Assembly (NCBI RefSeq): GCF_043555865.1 | Contig: NZ_JBIGHY010000001.1 | Coordinates: 558,001-622,000, forward strand | DNA from: Pelomonas dachongensis | GTDB taxonomy: Bacteria > Pseudomonadota > Gammaproteobacteria > Burkholderiales > Burkholderiaceae_C | Reading direction: 5' to 3' | Length of the DNA: 64,000 nt | In this document: positions 8,577 through 15,575 of the stretch, in pieces | Numbering within the stretch: position 1 is the stretch's first letter | How the letters are laid out: each line of letters opens with the position of its first letter | Translations under genes and position numbers: made by a program | The notes under the pieces: generated by a model | Databases searched by the model: none | The model's input: only the letters and a program-made list of their open reading frames with translations | Told to the model about the DNA's origin: nothing

Positions 8577-9241
8577 GATTTCTCAGGGCCGGCGTAGTAG
8601 CCCAGGCCGCGCACCGTATGCAGAAGATCGGCGCCCAGTTTCTTGCGCAGCTGGTGCATGTAGACGCTGATGGCGTTGCTTTCCAGCTCCTCGCCCCAGC
8701 CGTACAGCCGGTCCTCCAGCTGAGCGCGCGACACGATGGCGCCCGGTCGCTCCAGCAGCGCCTGCAGCAGCGCGAACTCGCGCCCCGACAGTAGCACGGC
8801 CTTGCCGGCCCGGGTCACCTCGTGCGTGGCCGGGTCCAGGCGCAGGTCGGCCACCTGCAGCGCGCTGTCGGTGCGCCCGCTCTGGCGGCGCGCCACGACG
8901 CGCAGCCGCGCCAGCAGCTCGTCCAGCTCGAAGGGCTTGACGAGGTAGTCGTCCGCGCCGGCGTCCAGCCCCGCGACTTTGTCTGCCGTCGCGTCGCGCG
9001 CGGTCAGCACGATGACTGGCGTCGCGTCGCCGCGGGCGCGTAGCGCGCGCAGCACGTCCAGGCCGCCGCGCTTGGGCAGGCCGAGGTCCAGTAGCACCGC
9101 GTCGAAACGCTCACCGCTGGCCAGCACCGCATCGGCGGCCTGGCCGTCGCGCACCCAGTCGGCCGCAAAGCCCTGGCGGCGCAGCGCCTCGCGCAGGCTA
9201 TCGCCGATCATGGGGTCGTCTTCGACGAGGAGGAGGCGCAT
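8573..9241 (-). CDS. OmpR-type response regulator, QseB/PmrA-like
   Basis: A 222-residue regulator. The receiver domain (residues 1-117) has acidic pocket Glu7-Asp8-Asp9, phospho-acceptor Asp52 (LLDLGLP), Thr near 80 (VLTARD) and Lys near 102 (VKPF). The winged-helix DNA-binding domain (~125-220) ends in the canonical VYMHQLRKKLGADLLHTVRGLGY. It is first in an operon with the kinase; the ATGA overlap makes their pairing safe. The regulon is unknown; none of the direct neighbours is an obvious target. Confidence 0.95.
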   Translation of the reverse strand: MRLLLVEDDPMIGDSLREALRRQGFAADWVRDGQAADAVLASGERFDAVLLDLGLPKRGGLDVLRALRARGDATPVIVLTARDATADKVAGLDAGADDYLVKPFELDELLARLRVVARRQSGRTDSALQVADLRLDPATHEVTRAGKAVLLSGREFALLQALLERPGAIVSRAQLEDRLYGWGEELESNAISVYMHQLRKKLGADLLHTVRGLGYYAGPEKS

Positions 9242-9297
9242 GCGGGTCGGGGCGGGGCGGTGAGACAGCGGTGAATTCTGACCGTGTGCCGGGCGCG

Positions 9298-10191
9298 TCA
9301 GAACATCGCCGACCGGTGCGCGCCGAAGCCCGCCATGACGCCGTCGCCCACCGCCAGCGCCACGTTGCCGGTGGCGCGGGCTGCGTCGCCGCAGGCGAAC
9401 ACGTTCGCCACGCTGGTCTCCCGCGTGGCGCCGACCTGGATAAAAGGTCCCATCGGCCCGTCCACCATCGCGCAGCCCAGCTGAGCCGCGACGGGGCTGG
9501 CCATGGACGTGCGAGGCTGCGTGAACAGGCCGGCCATGCGCAGCACACGGCCATCGGCCAGCACCACGTCGGCCTCGCCCTCGATGCGCAGCACCGGCGT
9601 GGTATCGACGTGAGTGCCGCGCCGCGCCAGTTCTGCGCGCTCTTCGTCGTTGGGGGTGCAGAGGCCGTTCAGGAACAGCGTCGTGCGGCCCCAGTCGGGC
9701 AGCATCAGCGCTTGGTGTTGCGCCATTGGCGTGGCGGCGATGACGCCGATCTCGCCGCCGCCCAGCTCGTAGCCGTGGCAGTAGGGGCAGTGGAAGACGC
9801 TGCGGCCCCAGCGCTCGGCCAGTCCCGGCACCGGCGGCAGCTCGTCACGCACGCCAGTGGCCAGGATGAGTCGCCCGGCGCTGACGGTGAGGTCGCCGAC
9901 GCGGAACGCGAACCGGCCGTCTGTCGCCACGTGCGCGTCTTGGGCGCTGCCGTCCAGCCATTGCACGCCGGGGTAGCGCATCAGCTGGGCCTTGGCCTCG
10001 GCGGCTATTGCCGCAGGCGCACGGCCGTCCTGGGTCAGGAAGCCGTGCGAGGTCAGGCCGGCGACGTCAACGGCGCGGTTGCGGCGCTGGCCGGCGTCCA
10101 CGACCAGCACCTGGCGGCGCGCGCGGGCCAGCTGCAGCGCGGCGGACAGGCCGGCAAAGCTGCCGCCGATGACGGCGAAATCAATCTGCAT
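9298..10191 (-). CDS. Thioredoxin-reductase-like FAD/NAD(P)H oxidoreductase
   Basis: About 297 residues. The N-terminal FAD dinucleotide-binding motif is DFAVIGGSFAGLSAALQLAR. A CPYCHGYE motif near residue 135 holds the redox-active CxxC in the thioredoxin reductase position, and ANVFACGDAA near the C-terminus is the second FAD contact. It probably moves electrons from NADPH to a disulfide or small redox partner in the cytoplasm. The NADPH-domain GxGxxA motif is not clear, so the electron donor is less certain. The ATG at 10191 has a strong AGGAG; a TTG at 10206 is in frame but weaker. It overlaps the upstream Rrf2 gene by 11 bases. Confidence 0.9.
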   Translation of the reverse strand: MQIDFAVIGGSFAGLSAALQLARARRQVLVVDAGQRRNRAVDVAGLTSHGFLTQDGRAPAAIAAEAKAQLMRYPGVQWLDGSAQDAHVATDGRFAFRVGDLTVSAGRLILATGVRDELPPVPGLAERWGRSVFHCPYCHGYELGGGEIGVIAATPMAQHQALMLPDWGRTTLFLNGLCTPNDEERAELARRGTHVDTTPVLRIEGEADVVLADGRVLRMAGLFTQPRTSMASPVAAQLGCAMVDGPMGPFIQVGATRETSVANVFACGDAARATGNVALAVGDGVMAGFGAHRSAMF

Positions 10192-10657
10192 GGTGATGCT
10201 CCTCAAGTCGGTGGGGCGTGCCTGCTGCGTGGTGGTCGGCCAGGCGGTGGTGGAAGTCCCGCGACAGCGCCGCCAGCGTCACAGCGCCGAGCCGCTCCAG
10301 CAGCAGCACCTCGGCGTCGCGCACGGCGGCGCCCAGCGCCTCGTTGACGGCCAGTGCCACCAGGCACTCCGGCCGGTCCTCGCGAAAGCCCAGCGACACG
10401 AAGCGCGGCGCGCCCAGCGCCTCGTGCACGTCGCGCAGCGTGATGCGATCCAGCGGGCAGCTCAGCACCCAGCCCCCGCCGTGGCCCTTGGACGACGCGA
10501 CCAGCCCGGCCTCGCGCAGACCGGTCATCAGCCGGCGTAACACGACGGGGTTTGTCTGCATCGCCATCGCGAGTTTGTCGGACGTGGCGGGGCCATCGCT
10601 CTCGGCCATGTGCAGCAGCACGTGCAGGACATCGGACAGCTGGCTGTTTGATTTCAT
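10181..10657 (-). CDS. Rrf2-family transcriptional regulator (YwnA-like)
   Basis: A 158-residue winged-helix regulator. The HTH lies at residues 25-70 (TSDKLAMAMQTNPVVLRRLM) and the wing has SSKGHGGGWVLSCPLDRITL, characteristic of Rrf2. Cysteines appear only near positions 67 and 95, so the three-Cys Fe-S site of IscR/NsrR is absent. That puts it closer to thiol- or metabolite-sensing Rrf2 proteins. It is upstream of, and overlaps, the thioredoxin-reductase-like gene, a pairing often seen for Rrf2 proteins that repress a flavin oxidoreductase. The C-terminal His-rich tail (HHRLADHHAAGTPHRLEEHH) is unusual. Autoregulation is suggested by an inverted repeat over its start codon. Confidence 0.9.
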   Translation of the reverse strand: MKSNSQLSDVLHVLLHMAESDGPATSDKLAMAMQTNPVVLRRLMTGLREAGLVASSKGHGGGWVLSCPLDRITLRDVHEALGAPRFVSLGFREDRPECLVALAVNEALGAAVRDAEVLLLERLGAVTLAALSRDFHHRLADHHAAGTPHRLEEHHHAD

Positions 10658-10681
10658 GAAACATTATTGGTTGCATGAAAT
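10651..10681. promoter_or_regulatory. Inverted repeat over the Rrf2 start codon (candidate operator)
   Basis: ATTTCATG and CATGAAAT form perfect 8-bp arms 15 bases apart. The left arm contains the shorter perfect palindrome TTTCATGAAA and includes the Rrf2 start codon. The AT-rich core stands out from the GC-rich surroundings. Its location suggests repression of the rrf2-reductase operon by its own product; this is inference. Confidence 0.55.
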
Positions 10682-10892
10682 GACCGCACGGTGATGAGGG
10701 GCGCTGTTGTCCGGTGCTGCCGCAGCGTGGTGCAGGGCGGGGGCGACGGGCACTGGCTTGGTGCCGCGTCGCAGGCGTCGGCCCGGATGCGTGCGTGCGC
10801 GCGGCCTGGCAAGGCGTGAGCGCTGGCACGGAAGCTGCGCCAAGCCTTCGCATACTTCTCGAAACCGTCGACAAGCTGCCCAGGAGACCCGC

Positions 10893-11678
10893 ATGACCTC
10901 GACCCTCACCCGCCGCCTGCTGATCGTGGGCTTGAGCCTGCTGGCCGCCGGCGCCCACGCCCAGACGGCGCTGGACACCATCACGAAGAGCAAGAAGATC
11001 AAGATCGCCGTGCCGACCGACTACCCGCCGTACGGCTTCGTCGGCCCCGACATGGCACCTCAGGGCCTGGATGTGGCCATGGCGCAGCTGATCGGCGCCA
11101 AGCTGGGCGTGAAGGTCGAACTGGTGCCGGTGACGAGCGCCAACCGGATCGCCTACCTGCAGACGAAGAAGGCCGATCTGGTCATCTCAACGCTGGGCAA
11201 GAACCCGGATCGCGAGAAAGTCATCAACTTCAGCGCCGCCTATGCACCGTTCTTCCAGGCGGTGTTCGCGGCCAAGAGCCTGCCCATCAAGACCTGGGCC
11301 GACCTGGGCGGCAAGACGGTGGCTGTGACGCGCGGCGCGATGGAAGACCAGGAGCTGGCCAAGGTGGCGCCGGCCACGCTGGAGTACAAGCGCTTCGAGG
11401 ACAACAACGCCACCATCGCCGCTTTCGCCGCCGGTCAGACCCAGTTGCTGGCCACCAGTGCGGCCGTCGCCGGCAACTTGATGCAGCGCAACCCGGGGCT
11501 GAACACCGAATACAAGCTGCTGCTGAAGGACAGCCCCTGCTACGTCGGCGTGGCCAAGGGCGAGGACGCCCTGCTGGCCAAGGTCAACGCCATCATCGCG
11601 GCGGCCAAGGCGGCAGGCGAACTGGAGGCGCTGTCCAAGAAGTGGCTGAACCGCAGCGCCGGCGAACTCCCGTTGTGA
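10893..11678 (+). CDS. Polar amino acid ABC transporter, periplasmic binding protein
   Basis: A 261-residue family 3 solute-binding protein with a signal peptide (residues 1-25, ending AGAHAQ). The mature N-terminus KIKIAVPTDYPPYGFVG is the typical amino-acid binding-lobe signature, followed by LDVAMAQLIGAKLGVKVELVPV and, later, WADLGGKTVAVTRGAMED. It captures the substrate in the periplasm and hands it to the two permeases encoded next. AGGAG lies six bases before the ATG. The substrate is probably a polar or acidic amino acid; specificity cannot be told. It is separated from the permease genes by an intergenic repeat. Confidence 0.93.
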   Translation: MTSTLTRRLLIVGLSLLAAGAHAQTALDTITKSKKIKIAVPTDYPPYGFVGPDMAPQGLDVAMAQLIGAKLGVKVELVPVTSANRIAYLQTKKADLVISTLGKNPDREKVINFSAAYAPFFQAVFAAKSLPIKTWADLGGKTVAVTRGAMEDQELAKVAPATLEYKRFEDNNATIAAFAAGQTQLLATSAAVAGNLMQRNPGLNTEYKLLLKDSPCYVGVAKGEDALLAKVNAIIAAAKAAGELEALSKKWLNRSAGELPL

Positions 11679-11687
11679 GCTGACGCC

Positions 11688-11765
11688 ATGAAGCCCCCAC
11701 GCGCTCTTCGTTCACGGCCCCCGAGGGGGCGCGTCAGTGCCTTCGGGGCGGCCGGGCAGCACTGA
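11688..11765 (+). repeat. REP-like intergenic repeat, copy A
   Basis: A 78-bp element between the binding-protein gene and its permease. It starts ATGAAGCCCCCACG, contains a hairpin (GCCCCC, GA loop, GGGGGC at 11717-11730) and then CGTCAGTGCCTTCGGGGC, and ends GCCGGGCAGCACTGA, one base before the permease ATG. The same left end, hairpin and right end recur at 28892-29050. It is non-coding and matches no feature of the flanking proteins. Confidence 0.8.
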
Positions 11766-11766
11766 C

Positions 11767-12435
11767 ATGATCAGCTTCGACTTCGCCGCCGTGCTGGCCG
11801 AATGGCCGCTGCTGCTCAAGGGTCTGGCGTGGACGGTGGGCCTCACGTCGATCGCCACGCCGCTCGGCCTAGTCATCGCTGTGCTCGGTGCCTGGTCGCG
11901 CGCCAGCGGACCTGCGTGGTTGCGGCGCGTGCTGGGCGTCTACGTCGAGCTGCTGCGCAACACGCCCTTCATCGTGCAGCTGTTCTTCATCTTCTTCGGC
12001 CTGCCGGCGGCGGGCGTGAAGCTGTCGCCCGAAGCGGCGTCGCTGATCGCCATGACGCTCAACCTAGGCGCCTACGGCACCGAGATCCTGCGCTCTGGCA
12101 TCCAGGCCACGCCGCGCGGGCAGTGGGAGGCAGCGCAGAGCCTGGCGCTCAGCCCTGTGCAGGTGTTTATGCGCGTGGTGCTGCCGCCCGCCTTCCAGCG
12201 CGTGTGGCCGGCGCTGACCAGCCAGATCATCATCGTCATGCTGGGCTCGGCGGTGTGTGGCCAGATCTCCACCGAGGAGCTGAGCTACGCGGCCAACCTG
12301 ATCCAGAGCCGCAACTTCCGCGCCTTCGAGGCCTTCATCGTCGCGACGCTGGCCTACCTGGTGCTGTCCATCGCCGCGCGCCATCTGCTGATGTGGGCCG
12401 GGCCGCGCTTCATCTTCGGCCGGAGGTCGGCATGA
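11767..12435 (+). CDS. Polar amino acid ABC transporter permease 1
   Basis: A 222-residue inner-membrane permease of the HisMQ/GlnP type with about five helices. The coupling (EAA) loop is at residues ~115-140 (ILRSGIQATPRGQWEAAQSL, ALSPVQVFMRVVLPPA), where the ATPase docks. It pairs with permease 2, which overlaps it by four bases. No AGGAG-type site precedes the ATG; the intergenic repeat ends right at the start codon, so translation may be weak compared with the binding protein. Confidence 0.92.
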   Translation: MISFDFAAVLAEWPLLLKGLAWTVGLTSIATPLGLVIAVLGAWSRASGPAWLRRVLGVYVELLRNTPFIVQLFFIFFGLPAAGVKLSPEAASLIAMTLNLGAYGTEILRSGIQATPRGQWEAAQSLALSPVQVFMRVVLPPAFQRVWPALTSQIIIVMLGSAVCGQISTEELSYAANLIQSRNFRAFEAFIVATLAYLVLSIAARHLLMWAGPRFIFGRRSA

Positions 12436-13085
12436 TCGAGTTCACCTTGTGGGACATCGTTCGCAACCTGTTGCTAGCGCTGCGCTGGACGGTGGCGCTG
12501 TCGGCCATCGCCTTCGTCGGCGGCGGCCTGGTGGGCGGGCTGCTGCTGACGCTGCGGCTGGGCCTCGGGCCGCGCACGCGGCGCGTCATCGGCTGGTATG
12601 TGCAGCTCTTCCAGGGCACGCCCCTGCTGATGCAGTTGTTCCTCGCCTACTTTGGCTTGGCGCTGCTGGGGCTAGAGGTGTCGGCCTGGACGGCCGCGGC
12701 GCTCGCATTGACGCTCTACACCAGCGCCTACCTCGTCGAGATCTGGCGCGGCTGCGTGGAGGCGGTGCCCAAGGGGCAGTGGGAGGCGGCGCGCAGCCTG
12801 GCCTTGAGCTTCGGCGAGCAACTGCGCCACGTCATCCTGCCGCAGGCGTGGCGGCTGGCCATCGCGCCGACGGTGGGTTTCCTCGTGCAGGTCATCAAGG
12901 GCACGGCGCTCGCGTCGGTCATCGGTTTCGTCGAGCTGACCAAGGCGGGCAGCATGATCGCCAACGCCAGCTTCAAGCCCTTCCTCGTCTTCGGCTGCGT
13001 GGCGCTGCTGTACTTCGCGCTGTGCTTCCCCATCAGCCTCTTTGCTCAACACCTGGAAGGCAAGCTCCATGGCCGCCCGTCCTGA
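12432..13085 (+). CDS. Polar amino acid ABC transporter permease 2
   Basis: A 217-residue HisMQ-type permease with about five membrane helices. The EAA coupling loop is EIWRGCVEAVPKGQWEAARS. Together with permease 1 it forms the heterodimeric membrane channel. The start codon overlaps the stop of permease 1 (ATGA), and its own 3' end overlaps the ATPase start by 17 bases, so stoichiometric production is likely. A GTCGG-containing purine-poor stretch upstream suggests translation by coupling. Confidence 0.92.
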   Translation: MIEFTLWDIVRNLLLALRWTVALSAIAFVGGGLVGGLLLTLRLGLGPRTRRVIGWYVQLFQGTPLLMQLFLAYFGLALLGLEVSAWTAAALALTLYTSAYLVEIWRGCVEAVPKGQWEAARSLALSFGEQLRHVILPQAWRLAIAPTVGFLVQVIKGTALASVIGFVELTKAGSMIANASFKPFLVFGCVALLYFALCFPISLFAQHLEGKLHGRPS

Positions 13086-13845
13086 AGCCATTCACTCGAC
13101 GCTCGGGTCGGACCCCATCGTCCGCATCACGGCGCTGCGCAAGTCCTACGGCGCGAACGAGGTGCTCAAGGGGATCGACCTGGACGTGAAGCGCGGCGAG
13201 GTCATCGCCATCATCGGCAAGAGCGGCTCGGGCAAGAGCACGCTGTTGCGTTGTGTGAACGGGCTGGAGCAGTTCCAGGACGGCGCGCTCACCGTCAACG
13301 GCCGGCCGCTGCTGCACGAGAGCGCCATGGCCATGCGCGAGCTGCGTCAGCAGGTGGGCATGATCTTCCAGGGCTTCAATCTCTTTCCACACCTGAGTGC
13401 AGGCCGCAACGTGATGCTGGCGCCCATGCTGGTTAAGAAGCGCAGCCCCAACCAGGCCGCCGAGCAGTCCACCAAGTTGCTGGCCCGCGTGGGCCTGGCG
13501 GAGAAGTTCAACGCCATGCCCGACCAGCTCTCCGGTGGCCAGCAACAGCGCGTGGCCATCGCCCGCGCGCTGGCGATGGAGCCGGCCGTGTTGCTGTGCG
13601 ACGAAATCACGTCGGCGCTAGACCCGGAGCTGGTGGGCGAGGTGTTGCGCGTCGTCGAATCGCTTGCGGAAGAAGGCATGACGCTGCTGATGGTCACGCA
13701 CGAGATGAGCTTCGCCCGCAAGGTGGCCGATCGCGTCATCTTCATGCATCAGGGTCGCGTGCACGAGATCGGTCCACCGGCCGAGCTGTTCAGCGCGCCG
13801 CGCACGCCGGAGCTGAAGCAGTTCCTGTCGTCCCTGCACGATTAG
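13069..13845 (+). CDS. Polar amino acid ABC transporter ATPase
   Basis: A 258-residue GlnQ/HisP-type ATPase with every motif intact: A-loop Tyr27, Walker A GKSGSGKST (50-58), Q-loop IFQGFNLFPHL, signature LSGGQQQR, Walker B LLCDE and H-loop His (MVTHEM). It powers import through the two preceding permeases. GGAAGG precedes the ATG at 13069; an earlier in-frame ATG lies inside the permease gene. It is the useful reference for the eroded paralogue ~1 kb downstream, which aligns with it from the first residues with the same spacing. Confidence 0.95.
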   Translation: MAARPEAIHSTLGSDPIVRITALRKSYGANEVLKGIDLDVKRGEVIAIIGKSGSGKSTLLRCVNGLEQFQDGALTVNGRPLLHESAMAMRELRQQVGMIFQGFNLFPHLSAGRNVMLAPMLVKKRSPNQAAEQSTKLLARVGLAEKFNAMPDQLSGGQQQRVAIARALAMEPAVLLCDEITSALDPELVGEVLRVVESLAEEGMTLLMVTHEMSFARKVADRVIFMHQGRVHEIGPPAELFSAPRTPELKQFLSSLHD

Positions 13846-13849
13846 CGCG

Positions 13850-14641
13850 TCAGAACGCGCTCTTCGTCGTGCCGCCGTCCACCCGCAGCGCCGCGCCCGT
13901 GGTGGCCGAGGCGAGCGGGCTGGCTACGTAGGTCACCATGGCGGCCACCTCCTCCGGCGTGCCGAAGCGCTTGATCAGCGATGTCGGCCGCACCTTCTCG
14001 AAGAACTCGGTCTCGAACTCGGCGAACGTCTTGCCTTCGGCGCCGGCGAGCTGCTCGACGAAGTCGTTGACGCCGCGCGAGCGCGTGGGACCGGGCAGCA
14101 CGCTGTTGACGGTGATGCCGGTGCCGGCCAGCGACTCGGCAAGGCCGCGCGACACGGCGAGCTGCGCCGTCTTGGTCGTGCCGTAGTGGATCATCTCGGC
14201 CGGGATCTGCACGGCGCTTTCGCTGGAGATGAAGATGATGCGGCCCCAGTCGGCGGCCTTCATGGCCGGCAGCACCAGCCGCGCCAGCCGCACGCCGCTC
14301 AGCACGTTGACGTCGAAGAAGCGCAGCCAGTCGGCATCCGGGATCTGCTCGAACGGCTTGGGCTCGAAGATGCCGAGGTTGTTGACCAGGATGGCGATGC
14401 CGGGGTGACGGTGCACCAGCGCCTCGGCGACGTCGGCCTGGCCGAGGTCGCCGGCGAAGCCCAGCGGCTGGCGCCCGGTGGCGGCGGCGATGGCCGCGAC
14501 GGCCTCGTCCACCGCCGTCTGCTTGCGGCCATTGACGATGACGCGGGCGCCTTCTGCGGCCAGCGACTTCGCGATGGCGAAGCCGATGCCGGCGGTGCTG
14601 CCGGAGACGAGGGCGAGGCGATCGGTGAGCTGCAAATCCAT
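13850..14641 (-). CDS. Short-chain dehydrogenase/reductase (SDR)
   Basis: A 263-residue classical SDR. The cofactor motif SGSTAGIGFAIAKSL (TGxxxGxG variant with Ser) starts near residue 12. NNLGIF corresponds to the NNAG motif, and the catalytic Ser-Tyr-Lys set is SSES...YGTTK. Arg after the second strand (VNGRKQ) suggests NADP(H). The insert near residues 195-220 (VNDFVEQLAGAEGKTFAEFE) is longer than in FabG. The substrate is unknown. It is convergent with the ABC ATPase gene (four bases between stops). The ATG at 14641 is preceded by GAAAGG and places the Rossmann fold at the normal distance from the N-terminus. Confidence 0.92.
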   Translation of the reverse strand: MDLQLTDRLALVSGSTAGIGFAIAKSLAAEGARVIVNGRKQTAVDEAVAAIAAATGRQPLGFAGDLGQADVAEALVHRHPGIAILVNNLGIFEPKPFEQIPDADWLRFFDVNVLSGVRLARLVLPAMKAADWGRIIFISSESAVQIPAEMIHYGTTKTAQLAVSRGLAESLAGTGITVNSVLPGPTRSRGVNDFVEQLAGAEGKTFAEFETEFFEKVRPTSLIKRFGTPEEVAAMVTYVASPLASATTGAALRVDGGTTKSAF

Positions 14642-14817
14642 GGCGGGCCTTTCGTGAACAGGCACCGGGTGTAGCCGATGCTGTTCGTCCTTTCTCGGCC
14701 TGGGGCTGTTCGGCACTGCGCCGGTGCTGGCCGTGCCCAAGGCTGGACAGACGCAGGCAGCCCTGCTGCGCGGCGCCTCGGGAAAAATACTGGCATGAAA
14801 GCTGCGATGTCCATCCC

Positions 14818-15558
14818 ATGGTCAGCAGCAGTTCGACGGAGTTCCATGCCGACCCGATGGCGCCCATGCTTCGCTTGCGCGCACTGCACCATCGCCGGGG
14901 GCGCACCGAGGTGCTGCGCGATGTCGACCTGGACGTGATGCCCGGCGAGGTGCTGGCCATCGTCGGGCCGCGCGGCGCCGGCAAGAGCACGCTGCTGCGC
15001 TGCCTGGCCGGCCTGCAGCCGCGCCAGCACGGCAGCCTGATGCTGGCGGGCCGGCTGTTGCCGCCCGGCGGCCCGCTGCCAGCGCAGATGGCACTGCTGT
15101 GCAGGGGCCTGGACCTGCTGCCCGGCCTCAGCTTGGGTCAGAACGTCATGCAGGCGCCGGCGCTGGCGGGCGCCGCCGACGCCGCCGAGCGTGCCCGCGA
15201 GCTGCTGGCGTGCGTGGGCCTGGCCCGGCAGTTCGACACCCTGGCCGGCGCACTGAGCCGTGGCGCTCAGCAGCGTGTCGTCATCGCGCGCACGCTGGCC
15301 AGCGAACCCGCCGTGCTGCTGTGCGACGACATCACGCGGCCGCGCGACCCGGCAATGACGGTCGAAGTGGCGCTGGCGTTGCGCACGCTGGCGACCTGGG
15401 GGCTGACGCAGGTGGTCGTGACCGAGGACGCTGCGCTGGCGCGCAGTGCCGACCGCGTGCTGCAGTTGCGCGGCGGCCGGCTGCAGCCGCTGCAGTCGCC
15501 GTCACCGGGGCCGACGCACGTGGCGGGTTTGCACCGTCTGTCGCGCCTCGGGACCTGA
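14818..15558 (+). CDS. Motif-eroded ABC ATPase paralogue (probable pseudo-ATPase)
   Basis: A 246-residue protein clearly related to the amino acid ABC ATPase at 13069-13845 (shared GEV-AI-G, GKSTLLRC, EPAVLLCD, ADRV). The Walker A (GPRGAGKST) is intact but other catalytic signatures are altered: A-loop Tyr to Arg27, Q-loop Gln to Arg96, signature LSGGQ to LSRGA (146-150), catalytic Glu to Asp171, D-loop SALD to RPRD, and H-loop His to Glu203. It could still bind nucleotide but is unlikely to hydrolyse it normally. No permease or binding protein lies in the same direction next to it. The reading frame is full length without stops, so it is not an ordinary decaying pseudogene. The role is unknown. 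Confidence 0.8.
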   Translation: MVSSSSTEFHADPMAPMLRLRALHHRRGRTEVLRDVDLDVMPGEVLAIVGPRGAGKSTLLRCLAGLQPRQHGSLMLAGRLLPPGGPLPAQMALLCRGLDLLPGLSLGQNVMQAPALAGAADAAERARELLACVGLARQFDTLAGALSRGAQQRVVIARTLASEPAVLLCDDITRPRDPAMTVEVALALRTLATWGLTQVVVTEDAALARSADRVLQLRGGRLQPLQSPSPGPTHVAGLHRLSRLGT

Positions 15559-15575
15559 GTGCCGCGGTGCCGCGT

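Noticed and set aside
7146..8597. 483-codon frame opposite the histidine kinase
   Set aside because: Low-complexity shadow of the kinase frame; no domain or ribosome site.
14818..15558. Simple pseudogene call for the second ABC ATPase
   Set aside because: No frameshift or stop over its whole length and conserved spacing with the intact paralogue; a maintained pseudo-ATPase is equally likely.
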